DNA of 64,000 nt from Ptiloglossa arizonensis. Taxonomy: Eukaryota; Arthropoda; Insecta; Hymenoptera; Colletidae. How positions within the stretch are numbered: the first letter of the stretch is position 1; each line of letters opens with the position of its first letter. The DNA lies in contig NC_135055.1 in the NCBI RefSeq assembly GCF_051014685.1, positions 18,402,001 through 18,466,000 on the forward strand. The letters run 5' to 3'. Made by a program: the position numbers and the translations under genes. A model generated the notes under the pieces. It saw nothing but the letters and a program-made list of their open reading frames with translations, had not been told where the DNA came from and made no database searches. Positions 33,074-45,900 of this stretch are shown in pieces.

Positions 33074-36000
33074 CAGTAGGTTTATAAGTTTTATGCGTGT
33101 CAAAGATAAGATAATGCAATGTTTCACGTTCGATCGGAAAATGTTTGTAAATATTGTTCAAAAGAGTTTGTTCAGGATTAGAGCGTGTAGTTTGAGCGAT
33201 GCGAATCGTGAAAGATTTTGTCGAATCATTGTCAAGGAACGTATACCGTACTATATTATACGAGCTGAACAGAACGGCAGTCATCGATAACACAAACCCT
33301 CGCTTTCGTTCCTTAATTTTGATAATACGATATATCGGCGGTGTACATCCGTGTGTTTCGTTATTTGTATTCTCGCGTTTTCTTTCCCAATTTTTTCCGC
33401 ACCCCTCCCCATTCCATCCCACCCCGCCGCGACCACCACATATTTCATAATTGGGGAATTACCTGTCACAATCACCTTCTCAAAGATCAGATTTTTCGGA
33501 CCAAACTAATCTCACAAACACGATGACAGGACAAAGTTACACTTAATCGCGGAATCCAAATTTATGGGCATTTATCGTGTGTTTATGATACAGTTTCTAG
33601 AATTTTATTGTTACAATGTGACACAATATATCTTGAGTTAAGATCTCGAGTTACGATAGCTTTTATAATTTCATGAATTGTGGTAAAGATCTACGACTTT
33701 TAAAAAAGAGTACCAATTCATTTACGGCGAGGCGTATGTAATCTCGAATACAATTATGAACGTGATGGTCGATCGAGAGATAAGAAAGTAAATGATCGAT
33801 GGCTAGGCAATGTATACTCTTATGTAGTGTGTTTATCGAAGAAAAGGTATTGTGCTTGCCATTCTTATTGGAATTGGCTTTCGTGCCTATCGGAAACACG
33901 TGTTTGTATGTTTCAGCAAGTACTGTGATATTGCAAATAATTAGAATAATGTGGCTTTTAAATGTATCGGCCTTATTTAACGTCTTTTTTTACATTGAAT
34001 GCTACAACATATAATAATTATTACTAAATATTAATTATTATTGTATAGATTCTTGAATGGATGTAATGTGTTCATTGCATATTTTATGCAGCTTTCAATC
34101 GTCAAGCGTTTTTTTCACTCCTTTTTTTTTAATATTTTGTAATTTTAAGAAATGTTATTGATTTACTGTCATGCCGTATATATTTTGTGTGTGTCTCTTA
34201 CGTCTTCTCAGATTAATTAGGTGTAACTAAAATTAAGAAACTCTGGAAAGAGTATGAGACGAACACTTAGAAAGTTCAATTGCACAGAAAAATCGTTAAT
34301 TTAATTTAAGGAAAAACACGAGTAAATAATGTAACGTCAACCAAGTAACGAACATTCAATTTATCCACATATCTTCATGAAACAGTTTCTATCATTTGTA
34401 AACGACTTCCTACTGCAAGACTTCTTAACGATAAACGTACCGAAGGAACTGATGAAATTATCGATTGCAATATTTATAATATGAATAACAAATCTGCAAC
34501 CGGGAAAGCGTTTTCTTTTCACATTTCGTGTCATAAATGCATGCAACTTTATAGAACACGATAGTAACACGATATGCCGTATTACTTTTAAGGAATACTT
34601 TCGTAAGACACACGGATATTGTCTGGTTATTGTTTTTTCTTTTTTTTTTCAGTTAATTAGCTTCTATTTAAATTGTTTTCGAGTGCCGAAAAAATTTGGC
34701 AAATGAGACTTAACATCTAAAGCGATAAATTGTTTATTGTCTTTGTACATTTTTATTCTCATTGTTAAATATGTATGTACATACATTATAGGCGATCGCG
34801 CACAAGCGCAGTTAGTGAAATTGATTTGAACGACTGGCTATGAACCAGTTTATCTTTTTTAAACAACGTACAATTTGATTGTTGCATTTGATCAATTCAG
34901 TAAAAACTGAAAGACTTAATCGTTGACGTTACTCGTTTGATAGAAGAGAAAGGGTTGAACACTGCATTACTGCATCAAGAATGTATGTACCATGTACAAA
35001 TTAAAGATAAATCGTTTTATTCGTACTGTTAACATGTTGACAACGAAAAGTGAAATCGTTAATTTTTAATAGTTAATTGTATCTATAGAGGATTGGCAAG
35101 AATCGATAGATATAAAACACCTTTTATGGTGTAACATTGAAACAGTAACGATCAGAAGTTAAAAAATGAATTATATTGCAAATCTACATACAATTGTATG
35201 TTTCGTTTCATATCCAAATTGTTTTAAAACTAGTTTAAATAATTACTACTAATTTGTGTGCTTTTTACATGCAGTATATACCAAAGGAAAAGTAAGTCTT
35301 TTATATAGAACGAGAAGAATGCTAGAAAGGTGATCGTCTGAACGTTACTGTATTAATAACAGATGACAAATGTTACATATATGTTTCGCATGATTTATTC
35401 GTTATTATTGCATGTAGAAGAAAAATGTATGTATTGCAAAAGAAGACAGGAAGGAAAAAAGTAAAAATGACTTAGGTTCAATTACTAATTCACTATATTT
35501 ATAAATCGGCATTCTTCCTGAAAAAAAAAAAACAGATTCAATGCGTGAGAAGGAAAAGGTTTCTGCAGCACTAGGTTGTCTATAAAAATTGTAAAGGTAT
35601 CGGTAGTGGAAAAGGAAGGAAAGGGGAGTAGTAATTTTGTAGTAATATGCAACGCATTTAAGTCGTATTCATACCCCATAGTGCGTAAACATCTATTCGT
35701 TTTTATTGCACAAAAATACGATCAGGCATACGGCATAGAAGATTGTTGCTTGATAAGAGAATCGAGTATTGTGTTACATCACATTCGACAAATAATGAAT
35801 ACCAAAGGGATTCACTCTTATTATAAAAGTAATCCTTGTATACTACAATTGCTAATCTTACTCTTTGTATACATAATTTTGCATGTGTAATTTTAGTTAA
35901 TAGATGTGTGCGAGACAATGACACAAGAACACTGAGTCATGCAGTCAAGTGGATGCAATGCTAAAACAAACTTTCAGCAAGCATAAGTTGTTCTGTATCT

Positions 36001-37630
36001 GTGTTATAAATTGCAAACAGTCGATCGAAATGATCCGAAACATACAAAACATTATTTTGCGCGTATGTATTTGCTGCTTGATCATTAAGAAATTTGCAAG
36101 TGCTTCCTTCGGTGGATTTAATTCGTAATATATATTATAGACCAATCGAAATCAAATGATAATCTGCTTTTATACCACATACATGAATACATACAACGAT
36201 ACCTATTAGAATGATTCTTGTCTCTGTTAACACGTTGTGTGCCTTTACAATATCTATGTACGTGTAATCATAGAAGAAAATGAGAAACATAAAACTTTTT
36301 TTACTATAAGGCTGAACTCTTGGTACAAAAAACAAACAATACTATATTATTTGCATTAAAGAATATATATAGAACAAGAAAAGTTTTCCAAAGTTAGTAA
36401 GTGAAAACAAAAACTTATACTACACAACCATTGGCAATCAACGTGTTAAACTCAAAAATTTGATGATCGACAAGTCGATACCTCTCATTGTGTATTGAAA
36501 AAAAAATATTTTTATACCATGAAATATACATGTATATAATAATTTAGTTCTAAATGTTATCCATATATAATTATAAAATAATATCCATTGATTTAACTAT
36601 GCGCTAAATTAAGCTCAGCTCGACTAATAAATTGTAGCGTTGTTGCCAACGCAAGATCTTATGTCATTGAATTATCTTACAGATTATATCTATTGCAATT
36701 ACAATATAATATACAGATCTGTTAACCCACATGTCAAAGGAAAGTGATTTTGAATTATATAGTTGTACATTTTGTAACATCCTTTTCTGCTTTGTAATTA
36801 TGTTATGAAAGTAAGAGGAAAGGCGTATTAGTTTTGTAAGACGGTATAATATATTAAACTTTGTATATATTTTCGATAATTATTCTAAATTAAAATTATG
36901 TTTAATGCTTACATGTTTTGAATTATTATTTTTCAGATTTCTACAAATCAAACTACTTCACCTTCTGACATTTTTAACATTAAATTTTCAAAATATAATT
37001 AAAAAATTGTACATTTTCATAATGTCTATTTAGAAGCTATTATAAATATAAAATGATCAAGATTATAAAGAAAATAAGTATAGTAAAGTTATGATATATT
37101 ATTAAAACTTGTTTTCAAATTTATTACTTAAAGATTATCGATTGAGTCGTAAAATTTTAATAAATAGAAACTGCAATTAAAGAAGTGAAAATAATTGCAA
37201 TTAACGAAGCTATATTCTCCGTTAATTAAACATCAATTCTGATTGAGTAAAAAAAGCTTTAATTCTACAAAATTTTTAAACTGCCGCGCATATTATGGAT
37301 TACTATCGGTAACTTTACATCTAAAACGAAGTAAAATAAAAGTACTTTATAGAAGTACACACGCCAAAAAATTCAAGTCATGAGTAGAAGTGACACATTT
37401 TTTATTTTAAATTAATAATGTTAAAGAATCTTAATAATTTTAATTCAAAATCCTTATCAAATGTTTTCCGATTGGTAGGGGAATGTTTTTTGTGACGATT
37501 TATGTAACTAAACTCATGCTTATTGCTTCGAAGTTATCTTACACGTTTCTGCATATCTTTCGTTTGCTTTATTTTAGAAAATCAATTTGTTAGGAAAAGA
37601 GAAGAGTCTGAAAGTAGAAAACCCATCAAA
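33074..37630. other. Warts 3' UTR and spacer to MPC1
   Basis: 4.6 kb without a supported gene. At least the first part should be warts 3' UTR; an AATAAA at 36626-36631 is one late candidate poly(A) signal. Segment 33350-33430 is C-rich. The rest is AT-rich. The last 100 nt before 37631 should contain the MPC1 promoter and 5' UTR. Confidence 0.5.
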
Positions 37631-38507
37631 ATGAATCGTATTAAGAAACTCCTATCGAGCAAAGAGACTCGTGATTATTTAACGAGGCAAGCCACATAAG
37701 ATTTGTATAGATTTACATGCTCACGTGTACATGCATGCGATTTTCTTAATCAATATACTATATGTATTACATTCGAAATATGATTTGAATATATGAAAAG
37801 CGTTTTTTTGTTTTAGCACACATTTTTGGGGACCAGTTGCTAATTGGGGTATTCCGATTGCTGCTATTGCTGATATACGAAATGATCCGAAGTACATCAG
37901 TGGAAAAATGACATTTGGTTAGTTTTTCGATTTTAATATTTCAATTGATAAATGTTTAAATTTTTCTTACATAAATTAAGTATGTAATATGTACAGGATT
38001 TTTAAAATATTACAATATCGAATAATTATATCTTTTATTCATGTGCACATAGTATTACAGACACGTGCATGTGCGCTTCATTATTTCGTGTACTCGGAAA
38101 TTCCATAAAAAAGCTATAATCCAATTAAATAAATGTATTTTCAACAATTGTGTGTCCCGATATATTACATATTACATTTATATTTTTATTGGAGATAAAA
38201 CGTTACACTGTCATTAAATTGTAAATTGCATTAATAGAACTTTAAAGTATATACAGTATACTGTGTTAATATGTTCAAATCAATGAGGATTGCATAAGCC
38301 AACAAAAAACCTAACAACATTTATAAGCTGTTATATTAATTTTTTTCAGCCTTGTGCCTGTACTCAGCAATGTTCATGCGATTTTCACTCAAGGTTGAGC
38401 CACGAAATTTGCTTCTCTTTGCCTGCCATTTTGTTAATGAAGGTGCACAATTGACTCAAGGTTTTAGATTTATTAAATATCACTTTACACATAAGAAAGA
38501 AGAATAA
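37631..38507 (+). CDS. Mpc1: Mitochondrial pyruvate carrier 1
   Basis: Inner mitochondrial membrane subunit that forms the pyruvate carrier with MPC2. Exons: 37631-37686, 37817-37917, 38350-38507; 104 residues, against 109 in human. Signature blocks: [61 protein letters not shown]. The first intron uses a GC donor (exon end AACGAG followed by GCAAGC); the join restores codon AGC and the conserved Ser-Thr-His-Phe-Trp run, whereas reading through gives a stop at once. The other intron is GT-AG. Complete gene, convergent with the next one. Confidence 0.95.
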
Positions 38508-39415
38508 TAGTTGAGAATATTTATGGATCCTTAAAGTTAGAAATAATTGCAATTATTTGTCAATGTTATTTCCTTTAATGTACATTATTGTAATCTACTA
38601 TTATTTATAAATTCATTTTAGGAATAATCTTAGTTACTTTTAGAATGAAATACAAATGTAAATATAATAAATTGTTCCTTTCTTTCAAGTACAAATTTAA
38701 AAACAAAAGAAAAGAAGTACCAGGCGTTAATGACTCCTATATGTTTTAAATATATGATACATACATATATAATGATACATAAATTAATGAATTATCACTG
38801 AACAGTATTACTTACATAATATTAGTTTACTATATAATGTTTATTTCTTCAAAAAATTCTAATTTTACTTTTATATTTGTTTATAAGTTCAGTGATACGT
38901 ATAATTCCATCTTGTTAAAATTTAATATCAACAAGAATTGACTAAAAGCTAATTGTAATGTTTTAATCTTGAAAATTATTTTTAACTGATTCAATGATTG
39001 AGCAAAAATAGTGAAATACATGGGATAATATAAAACAAATTGACGTGATTGTATATACAATATATTATCAAAATATAAAATGTATAAAACATTTGAAAAT
39101 GACACAAGTTGAAACATGACAATGTATGTCACGATATAATTTTTCAGTGATTCTGTTCACTTACAGTTGCATACATTTCAATTAAACATACAATCTACGC
39201 GTATGTATGTATTTATTTTTTACATTTATGACTTATCTATTCCACTAAAGCGCCTTAAAATGACTATAATCTTTCAGTGTATAAAATACAGTATTTAAAA
39301 TATCATTGGACGGATTGTACTACTGCTAATACACATAAATTTACAAAACTTGAAGTCTTCGATCATCGGACGGCATAATGGTAAATCGAATTTACTATAA
39401 TATCACTGCAATTGG
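38508..39415. other. Convergent 3' spacer, MPC1 / tandem ectodomain gene
   Basis: 908 nt of AT-rich 3' flank from two convergent genes. An AATAAA for MPC1 lies at 38666-38671, about 160 nt after its stop. No gene. Confidence 0.55.
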
Positions 39416-42400
39416 TTATTTACTTCTAATCAGATAATAAAACATCGATGCGAGTAATAATACCCAGCTAATTTCGGCCGATGAAGCACCAGCTAATCGA
39501 CACTTAAACATATCATATCTGCAAAACAAATATCAATTGAATTACATTCTAACCCATGTTGCGGTTGTGCAATTACTTACTATACAATAACTACTGATTT
39601 ATATATTTAATTACCTAGTTTCTTGATCGTTAATTAGATTATTGAATTCAGCCTCTACTAATTGACCATCGTAATATGTAATTAAATCTTCAAATGGATA
39701 TTCGAAACCTTGTTTGCATTCGCATTTGTACCCGCCTGTTTCAAAACCTCGGCCAAGAATAGGTACGCACTATAAACAAAAAATATTATTATTAAAAACA
39801 GATAATTAAGATGCAAAAATATTAATTTGGATAGAATCTAATATCTTACGTATGACGTTTTCTTATCGCACTTGTGGGTACCCTTAAACGCATTTGGTGC
39901 GTAGAACAAATCGTCACATTGGTTAATATCAAGCTGAAGCAGGTCCATAGTAACAGCTACAACACCTCTGTAAGAATTTTAATATAAAATGTGATCTTGC
40001 TTTTCTTCTTTCTTTGTAATAAAACTGGTTCTCACATTCGATTTCTCATGCACATACTACAACTTTATTCAATTGTGTGTGTGTGGACAGAAATACTTAC
40101 TTAAATTCCAGTTTCTCTTTCAAGCTGTCCCAGCCGAAAAATGGGGATGCATAGGTAATTACCCATTTCTCCATCTTACCGTTACAATCAAAATATGGAG
40201 TTGTCCAGTGACCATGATTCAGGTTTGCTGCCCTGTACAGACGAACGCGTGTTCCCACACATTAAAATAAATCCTATTTGGGAGATCAAATTCCTCTTGC
40301 TCCTCAATCCCATAAATGTAATCTCTTTATACTTTAATTGAATGTTATAGATTCTTTATAGCAACTTCATTATTGTAATGCAATATTTGTAAGCAAAATT
40401 TCCGCTGAAATTGTAGTTGTGCAATACTGGTGTTTTTATAGTTTACACTCTTACCTGTAAGAATTCGGATAATGTTCGTATTTTTTTAAATGTTCTCCTG
40501 TTTCATTGTATCTAATTTTTATTTTCATATAATATTTCTCCAACTCGTCGAAGTTTGTTGCCCATCTTTGTTTCAATATTTGAAAATAATTCCTTTTAGT
40601 GTATACTTCATCTGAAAACATATCCAAGGTACAATTATATTTTGACGAAAAGTACGAGAATTTCAAAAATGATATCTATATTACCTGTGTTATTGAGCCT
40701 GGCTAAATCTTCAACTTTAAATTTTCGGGTATTTAGTTGAGTTTTATACGCATATGGAGCAAAGAATGTTCTATTTGTGAATTTATTACGATCCCAGAAT
40801 GTTCCAGCAGACCATATCTTAGTATCTCCAAGAACTAGTGCTAGAGTTTCCCCAATCATTTGATCTTCGGTAAGTGACCTGTCTGCCACTCTTTTACCTG
40901 AATAAACTTCGTGAGAATCAGAAATTTGTAAAAAAACACTAATAAAATTGGCTAGTCGAGTCGCCATTTTTGCTTCGTTTTCAAAGAATTCTTTAGCAGC
41001 AAAACCTATATCTCCGCGCAATGTTAATTCTTCTTGTGTGTAACTGTAATTTTAGATATTGAATTTTGTAATTTCTACATTTTAATATTTGCCTCTAAAT
41101 TTTACTTAAGGAACAAAACTTTATATTTACTTTTTGCATGTTTTAGAATTTACATTCAAGATAAATTTAAGGGCTTGGTCTATATTCATTTTCTCAGACC
41201 TCAGAGCTTCTGGTCCAACAGAATAATTTCTATAATGATAAAACTGCTCAAGATATCTTTCTCTAACATATGGTGTTGCTTTTTCCCACTGTACAGGCGT
41301 CTTTTGAATCCCTGAAAAATAAAATACATCCACTGTGCAAGATAATAGAAAGGAACAGTAGAAACAAGACACTTACATCCTATTCTAGAACAATCAAACC
41401 CATTATAATATTGTTCTTGAGTCGCCCTTTCTACAATTTCTCCAAGATACGGACGTCGTACCACAGTTGGTAGCCTAAAACCTGGCTTACATCTACATTG
41501 ATATCCTCCTCTTCGAAAACCCCAGCCTTGTAATGGTTCACACTGCATACATAACACAAATTGAAATTGACAAAAATAAACTCTAGAGTATAAAATATCA
41601 TAATTTCTTTTATATTTAATACCTCTGTAGTTTCTGTTTTACATCTAGCAGTATTTGCAAATCTATTTGGTTTGCTATTTCCTTTCCCTTTAGGACACTG
41701 ATTTATGTCTATTCTTTCAAAATCCATTTCTATTACAGATACAGCAGTATATCTGAAATAAAGAGAAACAATTTAAAAGATAATTCAAATGAGTAATATC
41801 AAATGTAGCAATAGATGAAAAACATACGTCGGATATTCTACGTGTCTGAATCCTGTATGTCTTGGATAAATATCTGCAATAGGTACAACTGCTGCAACGA
41901 GCCACTTATTTGATCTACCACAGTCGAAATATGGTCTGGTCCATTTTACTGGTCCAGGATATTCATCCGCTCCTGTATGAAATGACACGACAATTAAATA
42001 TTGAACTCTTTGTTTTAATTGATCACTTTTAGTACAATACCTGGTGGTCCATGAAATGTAAATGTTTCATTAGTATTATTAGAATATCGAATTTCAACCT
42101 GGTAAGTGGTTTTAGTGTCGTGTCTCTTTTCAACATTATCTGGCAACCATTTTTTATACCTGAATTCATAAAACTAACATGTACAAATGCATAAATAATT
42201 GAAAAGATTATTTAAATGTTGACTGAATGTTTAATTACCATTCATTTATCCGATGATAATCCGTTGTATAATCTTCGCTGAGACTACTGCTTGCAAAAGC
42301 ACCAAGATCTAGTACTGTAAATGTGTTTCTTGTAGATATTCTTTCCAAATGTATTGGATCGTTAAAATCATCTGCTCTGAATGTTCGTGGAGCAAATCTA

Positions 42401-42906
42401 GGCATGGTTTTATTAAAAAATCCCCTATAGGATGGGGAATAAGACATGTTTGGAGAGAAGTATATAGCAGAAGCATTTATATATGGATTTGCGGAAACAT
42501 CGGCAACTGTTGACAAAAAATAATACATCATGCCTGGATCATAAGTGTCGTTGATAGCTGGACGTATAAATCGCGATTGTAAAATGTAACTCCAAAAGAA
42601 AGATCTGCTAAGTGCCATATTATGAAGATGCAACAATGCAGTTCTATTCGGAAACACGGGATTAATGTTAATGTCTTTGATGTCGGGTAAATGAGAGACC
42701 GTGTCCTCTGGTAAATAAAGGTCTCCAACATGTTGTATAGGACAATTTTCTGCACTAATTTTATCCATTCTTAGACGAATTTCGTCGAAAGCATCTCTGG
42801 CTTGCCATTCATATTGCCCGACAACGCCCAAACAACAAAGGCACACGATCACCGCCACGTATTTTTTTAAATCGGTAAATTCCATTTTTTGGTCGGATGG
42901 AATCAT
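39416..42906 (-). CDS. Secreted or membrane-anchored protein with two tandem GPR158-like Cache/EGF-like modules
   Basis: Exons: 42906-42239, 42159-42041, 41972-41828, 41752-41623, 41542-41377, 41311-41131, 41043-40685, 40611-40455, 40232-40101, 39967-39850, 39769-39615, 39518-39416; 810 residues. A second Met seven codons in, followed by KKYVAVIVCLCCLGVVG, suggests a signal peptide. Two matching modules follow: helical Cache-like part, then PYFDC (about 277 and 658), DINQC (326 and 702), a Cys pair, and GGY-x-C-x-CKxGF (371 and 743). The ectodomains of the orphan receptors GPR158/GPR179 are built this way as I remember them. No seven-helix region follows; the protein ends in one hydrophobic segment (WVLLLASMFYYLI) plus RSK, compatible with a GPI signal or single anchor. 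Many NxS/T sites. Function unknown to me; family link is from recognition, not search. Confidence 0.8.
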
Positions 42907-45900
42907 TAGTTACGTTTTAGACATTTGTATCATTATTTCACTGATTCATCAGGAGATGAGAAAGAGAAAATATTAGAAAAAAGGAAAGAAAAATGTAATC
43001 TTTCTTTGTACGACGTTCATTCACAACCCACGCCAGACTGGCGCATCGACAAACGAGTAAACACACCCAATCCACACGAATCGTGCTGTACGTTCGTGCT
43101 ATTTCGTAAATCCTACATGTTGCTTGAGCTATGACGTCATCGATTCTATACCGAGTTAGACTTAACTTTTGCCGTAGAAACCAAACTCCCAATAGATATG
43201 ACGCACGCCAGGAAATCTAGTCGCCACCGTTCCAAAGATTTAAATAGAAAAATTTCAAATTTGTCTAATTATTTCTTTAAATTTACGTATAAGTATTTAT
43301 TCATTTATCGAAAGTTATTATATGTATGAAAATTCATTTCAAAAAATTATTTTTACCTTTCTAACGAGTGGCCTACAAATATAGACTTATATCAACAGGT
43401 ACTAAGATGCTAATCGGCGTACAATTTACACTAACAATAAAATTAGCAGCTTACTTATTGTGAATTGCGTTCTAGGATACGACGAGCTTAAGAAAATATG
43501 TACTTATTTTCTATAATATTTAAACGTACGGCTTCTATTCTCAATTTAATAATTTTATTTTTCTTTAAGACAGCATACTGTAATCTTGATCTGCATACTT
43601 TTATTGTTAGAGAAAAAGATTGCCACGGAAGCTGTGTCTACAGCATTTTTAGAAAAAAGAAGAAAAAGAACTAAACTATAGCTTAATATGAGATAACATT
43701 TAAATATCTTTTATTATGGTAATTCATATAGCGCCCTGGTCCAACGACCCCCCAGGGGTTTGACTCTCCCAAGTACCTAAGTATTCCGCTCGCTGTGGCA
43801 TTATTGTCCCAATACAGGTTCACCCCTATTTATCTGCGAAAAAAAGAGAATTTCTCATACCTAAACAAGTATTTCGAGGAGACAACTTGCTGGGGGTCTA
43901 TACCGTGCGGCTGTTCATGCTACTATAGTTCCTGAGAAAATTTCTATGATGCCCGTTCACAGTTCAAGACTCTCGATATTAACGTGGGAAATAGTCTCCC
44001 ATAGGATCATTCATTAAATATTACCGCCAAAAACAATAAATTTCTTTGTCTAACAGTGTTCTAGTTTAGATTAAAATATTTTTAATAAAAATAATAAAAA
44101 GTAGTTATAATATTAATAGCAAATCTCTCGATAATAATATTAATTTCATGTTTTTCATAACATAATATCGCATAATTTTCTAAATTCAATAAACTATTCG
44201 ATTATGTATCATTTCCAGTACGATAATATGTTGAAAATATACATCAATAAGAATAAAAGATATTTCCAAATCAGCAACCATTTACAGTACTTTATCTGCA
44301 TTAAGTAAAATTTAGTAACGTACAAAGAAAGAAACAATGGAGATGCATTGATGCATATTTTATAATTTCAAGAGAAACGAGCCGATATGTAAGTATTTTT
44401 CTACTCTAAAATCTCAACCTCCCACGACAATGGCTCCAGAGTCGAGCAAAAAATGCATTGTCTGCGGAGAGTGCAGACAGCTAAGTAATGAGAGATAGAA
44501 TGAGAGACCGGATCACGATAGAAAAGAGGGAGGAAGAAATGTAATGCAACGATTAAATAAAACATAATTGAGTGATAGTTCTATAGTCAAGAGATTATGA
44601 ATAGTTTTTACATCAATAGTTAATTTTTGATAGACAGAGTATTCAGGCGAATAAAAATAATTGTTAAGAAAACGGAAAAGTTCCGAAGGAACAGGTTTCT
44701 GCAAGCGAGTGTGCAAGCATTACCTTTCTCTGTTGCTCCTTCTTATTCGAGGGACGCGGGTGCGTGCTCAACCAGACAGGCGGTTTACGGTTGAATTCAG
44801 GACCGTATCTTCATGTCTGAACCCTGTTCTCCAGCATTGAACATCGCTCACTAAATTTAAAGAAAACTGGAAAGAAATTGTAAAACCTTCCATAAAATAT
44901 GATACATCGATGATTTCATGATTATGGCGATTAATTTTTCGAAGTGAATGCAATCGACTATAAAGTTAGAAATGTGATACACATGTTTCATTCGTGTAGC
45001 TTCACTACCAAAAAATCGCGCGCACGTACGTATGATGAATGTATGTATGTAAAACACCTACGTAGTAGTACTTTATCCTCTTTACCGTTCCTTGACGCTA
45101 TCACGTTGACCTTCTACAAGTCCCTAAATTTTGCAACGTAGCACGAATAACATAATCCAAATATTTGTTCCAATTTACTCTTTTACATTTCGATATATGT
45201 ACCTTTGAAACAAATTTTTATACAAGACGTTAAGTGACAGTATGTTTAGTAATGTACTGTTTAACTGTTCCTAACAAATATGAATTTAAAGAATGTTGGA
45301 AAGTAACGAAAATAGAAGATGTTTTCATTATCTACAAAGTTATGTATATATTTCGATCTCTACAGTTTTACTTACATATATACCCACGCATATACATGTT
45401 AGGTAATACACACATACATACGTGCGTGTCAGGCGCTAAACCTCTGTATGTATGTTTGCACAGCAGTGTTATTCGCAAACTATTAGCGTATATAACAGAA
45501 AAACGAAACTTGTTGCGTTACTCGATGAATTCTTTGATATGTAATAGTTCATGAGGGATAAAAAATACGATCGTATTTTTAATCGAATATTATCACAATT
45601 GTAATATTCTAACGCTGTTTATTCTAGCCATGTACAAATATGTGCAAGACTACAGCTATGATCATAAAATCAGTTTTTTAATTACAAGTCAATTTCCTTT
45701 AAATATTTTATGTTGTACTCCAGATTAATTGCAAAAAAATAAAATATCTAGCAATACGAAGAAATAAAAAGAGACAAAAAATATAAATTGTGAGAAGAAA
45801 CGGTTGAGAAAGAGCCAAAGAAAACACAAATGATTCGTAAAAAAACTGTGAAAAACTTGGAACAAGTGGCAGGGGCCAGAGGACAGTTGTGACGGATCTG

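Noticed and set aside
43735..43775. T-arm-like hairpin (GGGG-TTTGACT-CTCC) suggesting a tRNA
   Set aside because: No acceptor stem, D-arm or anticodon arm can be laid out around it.
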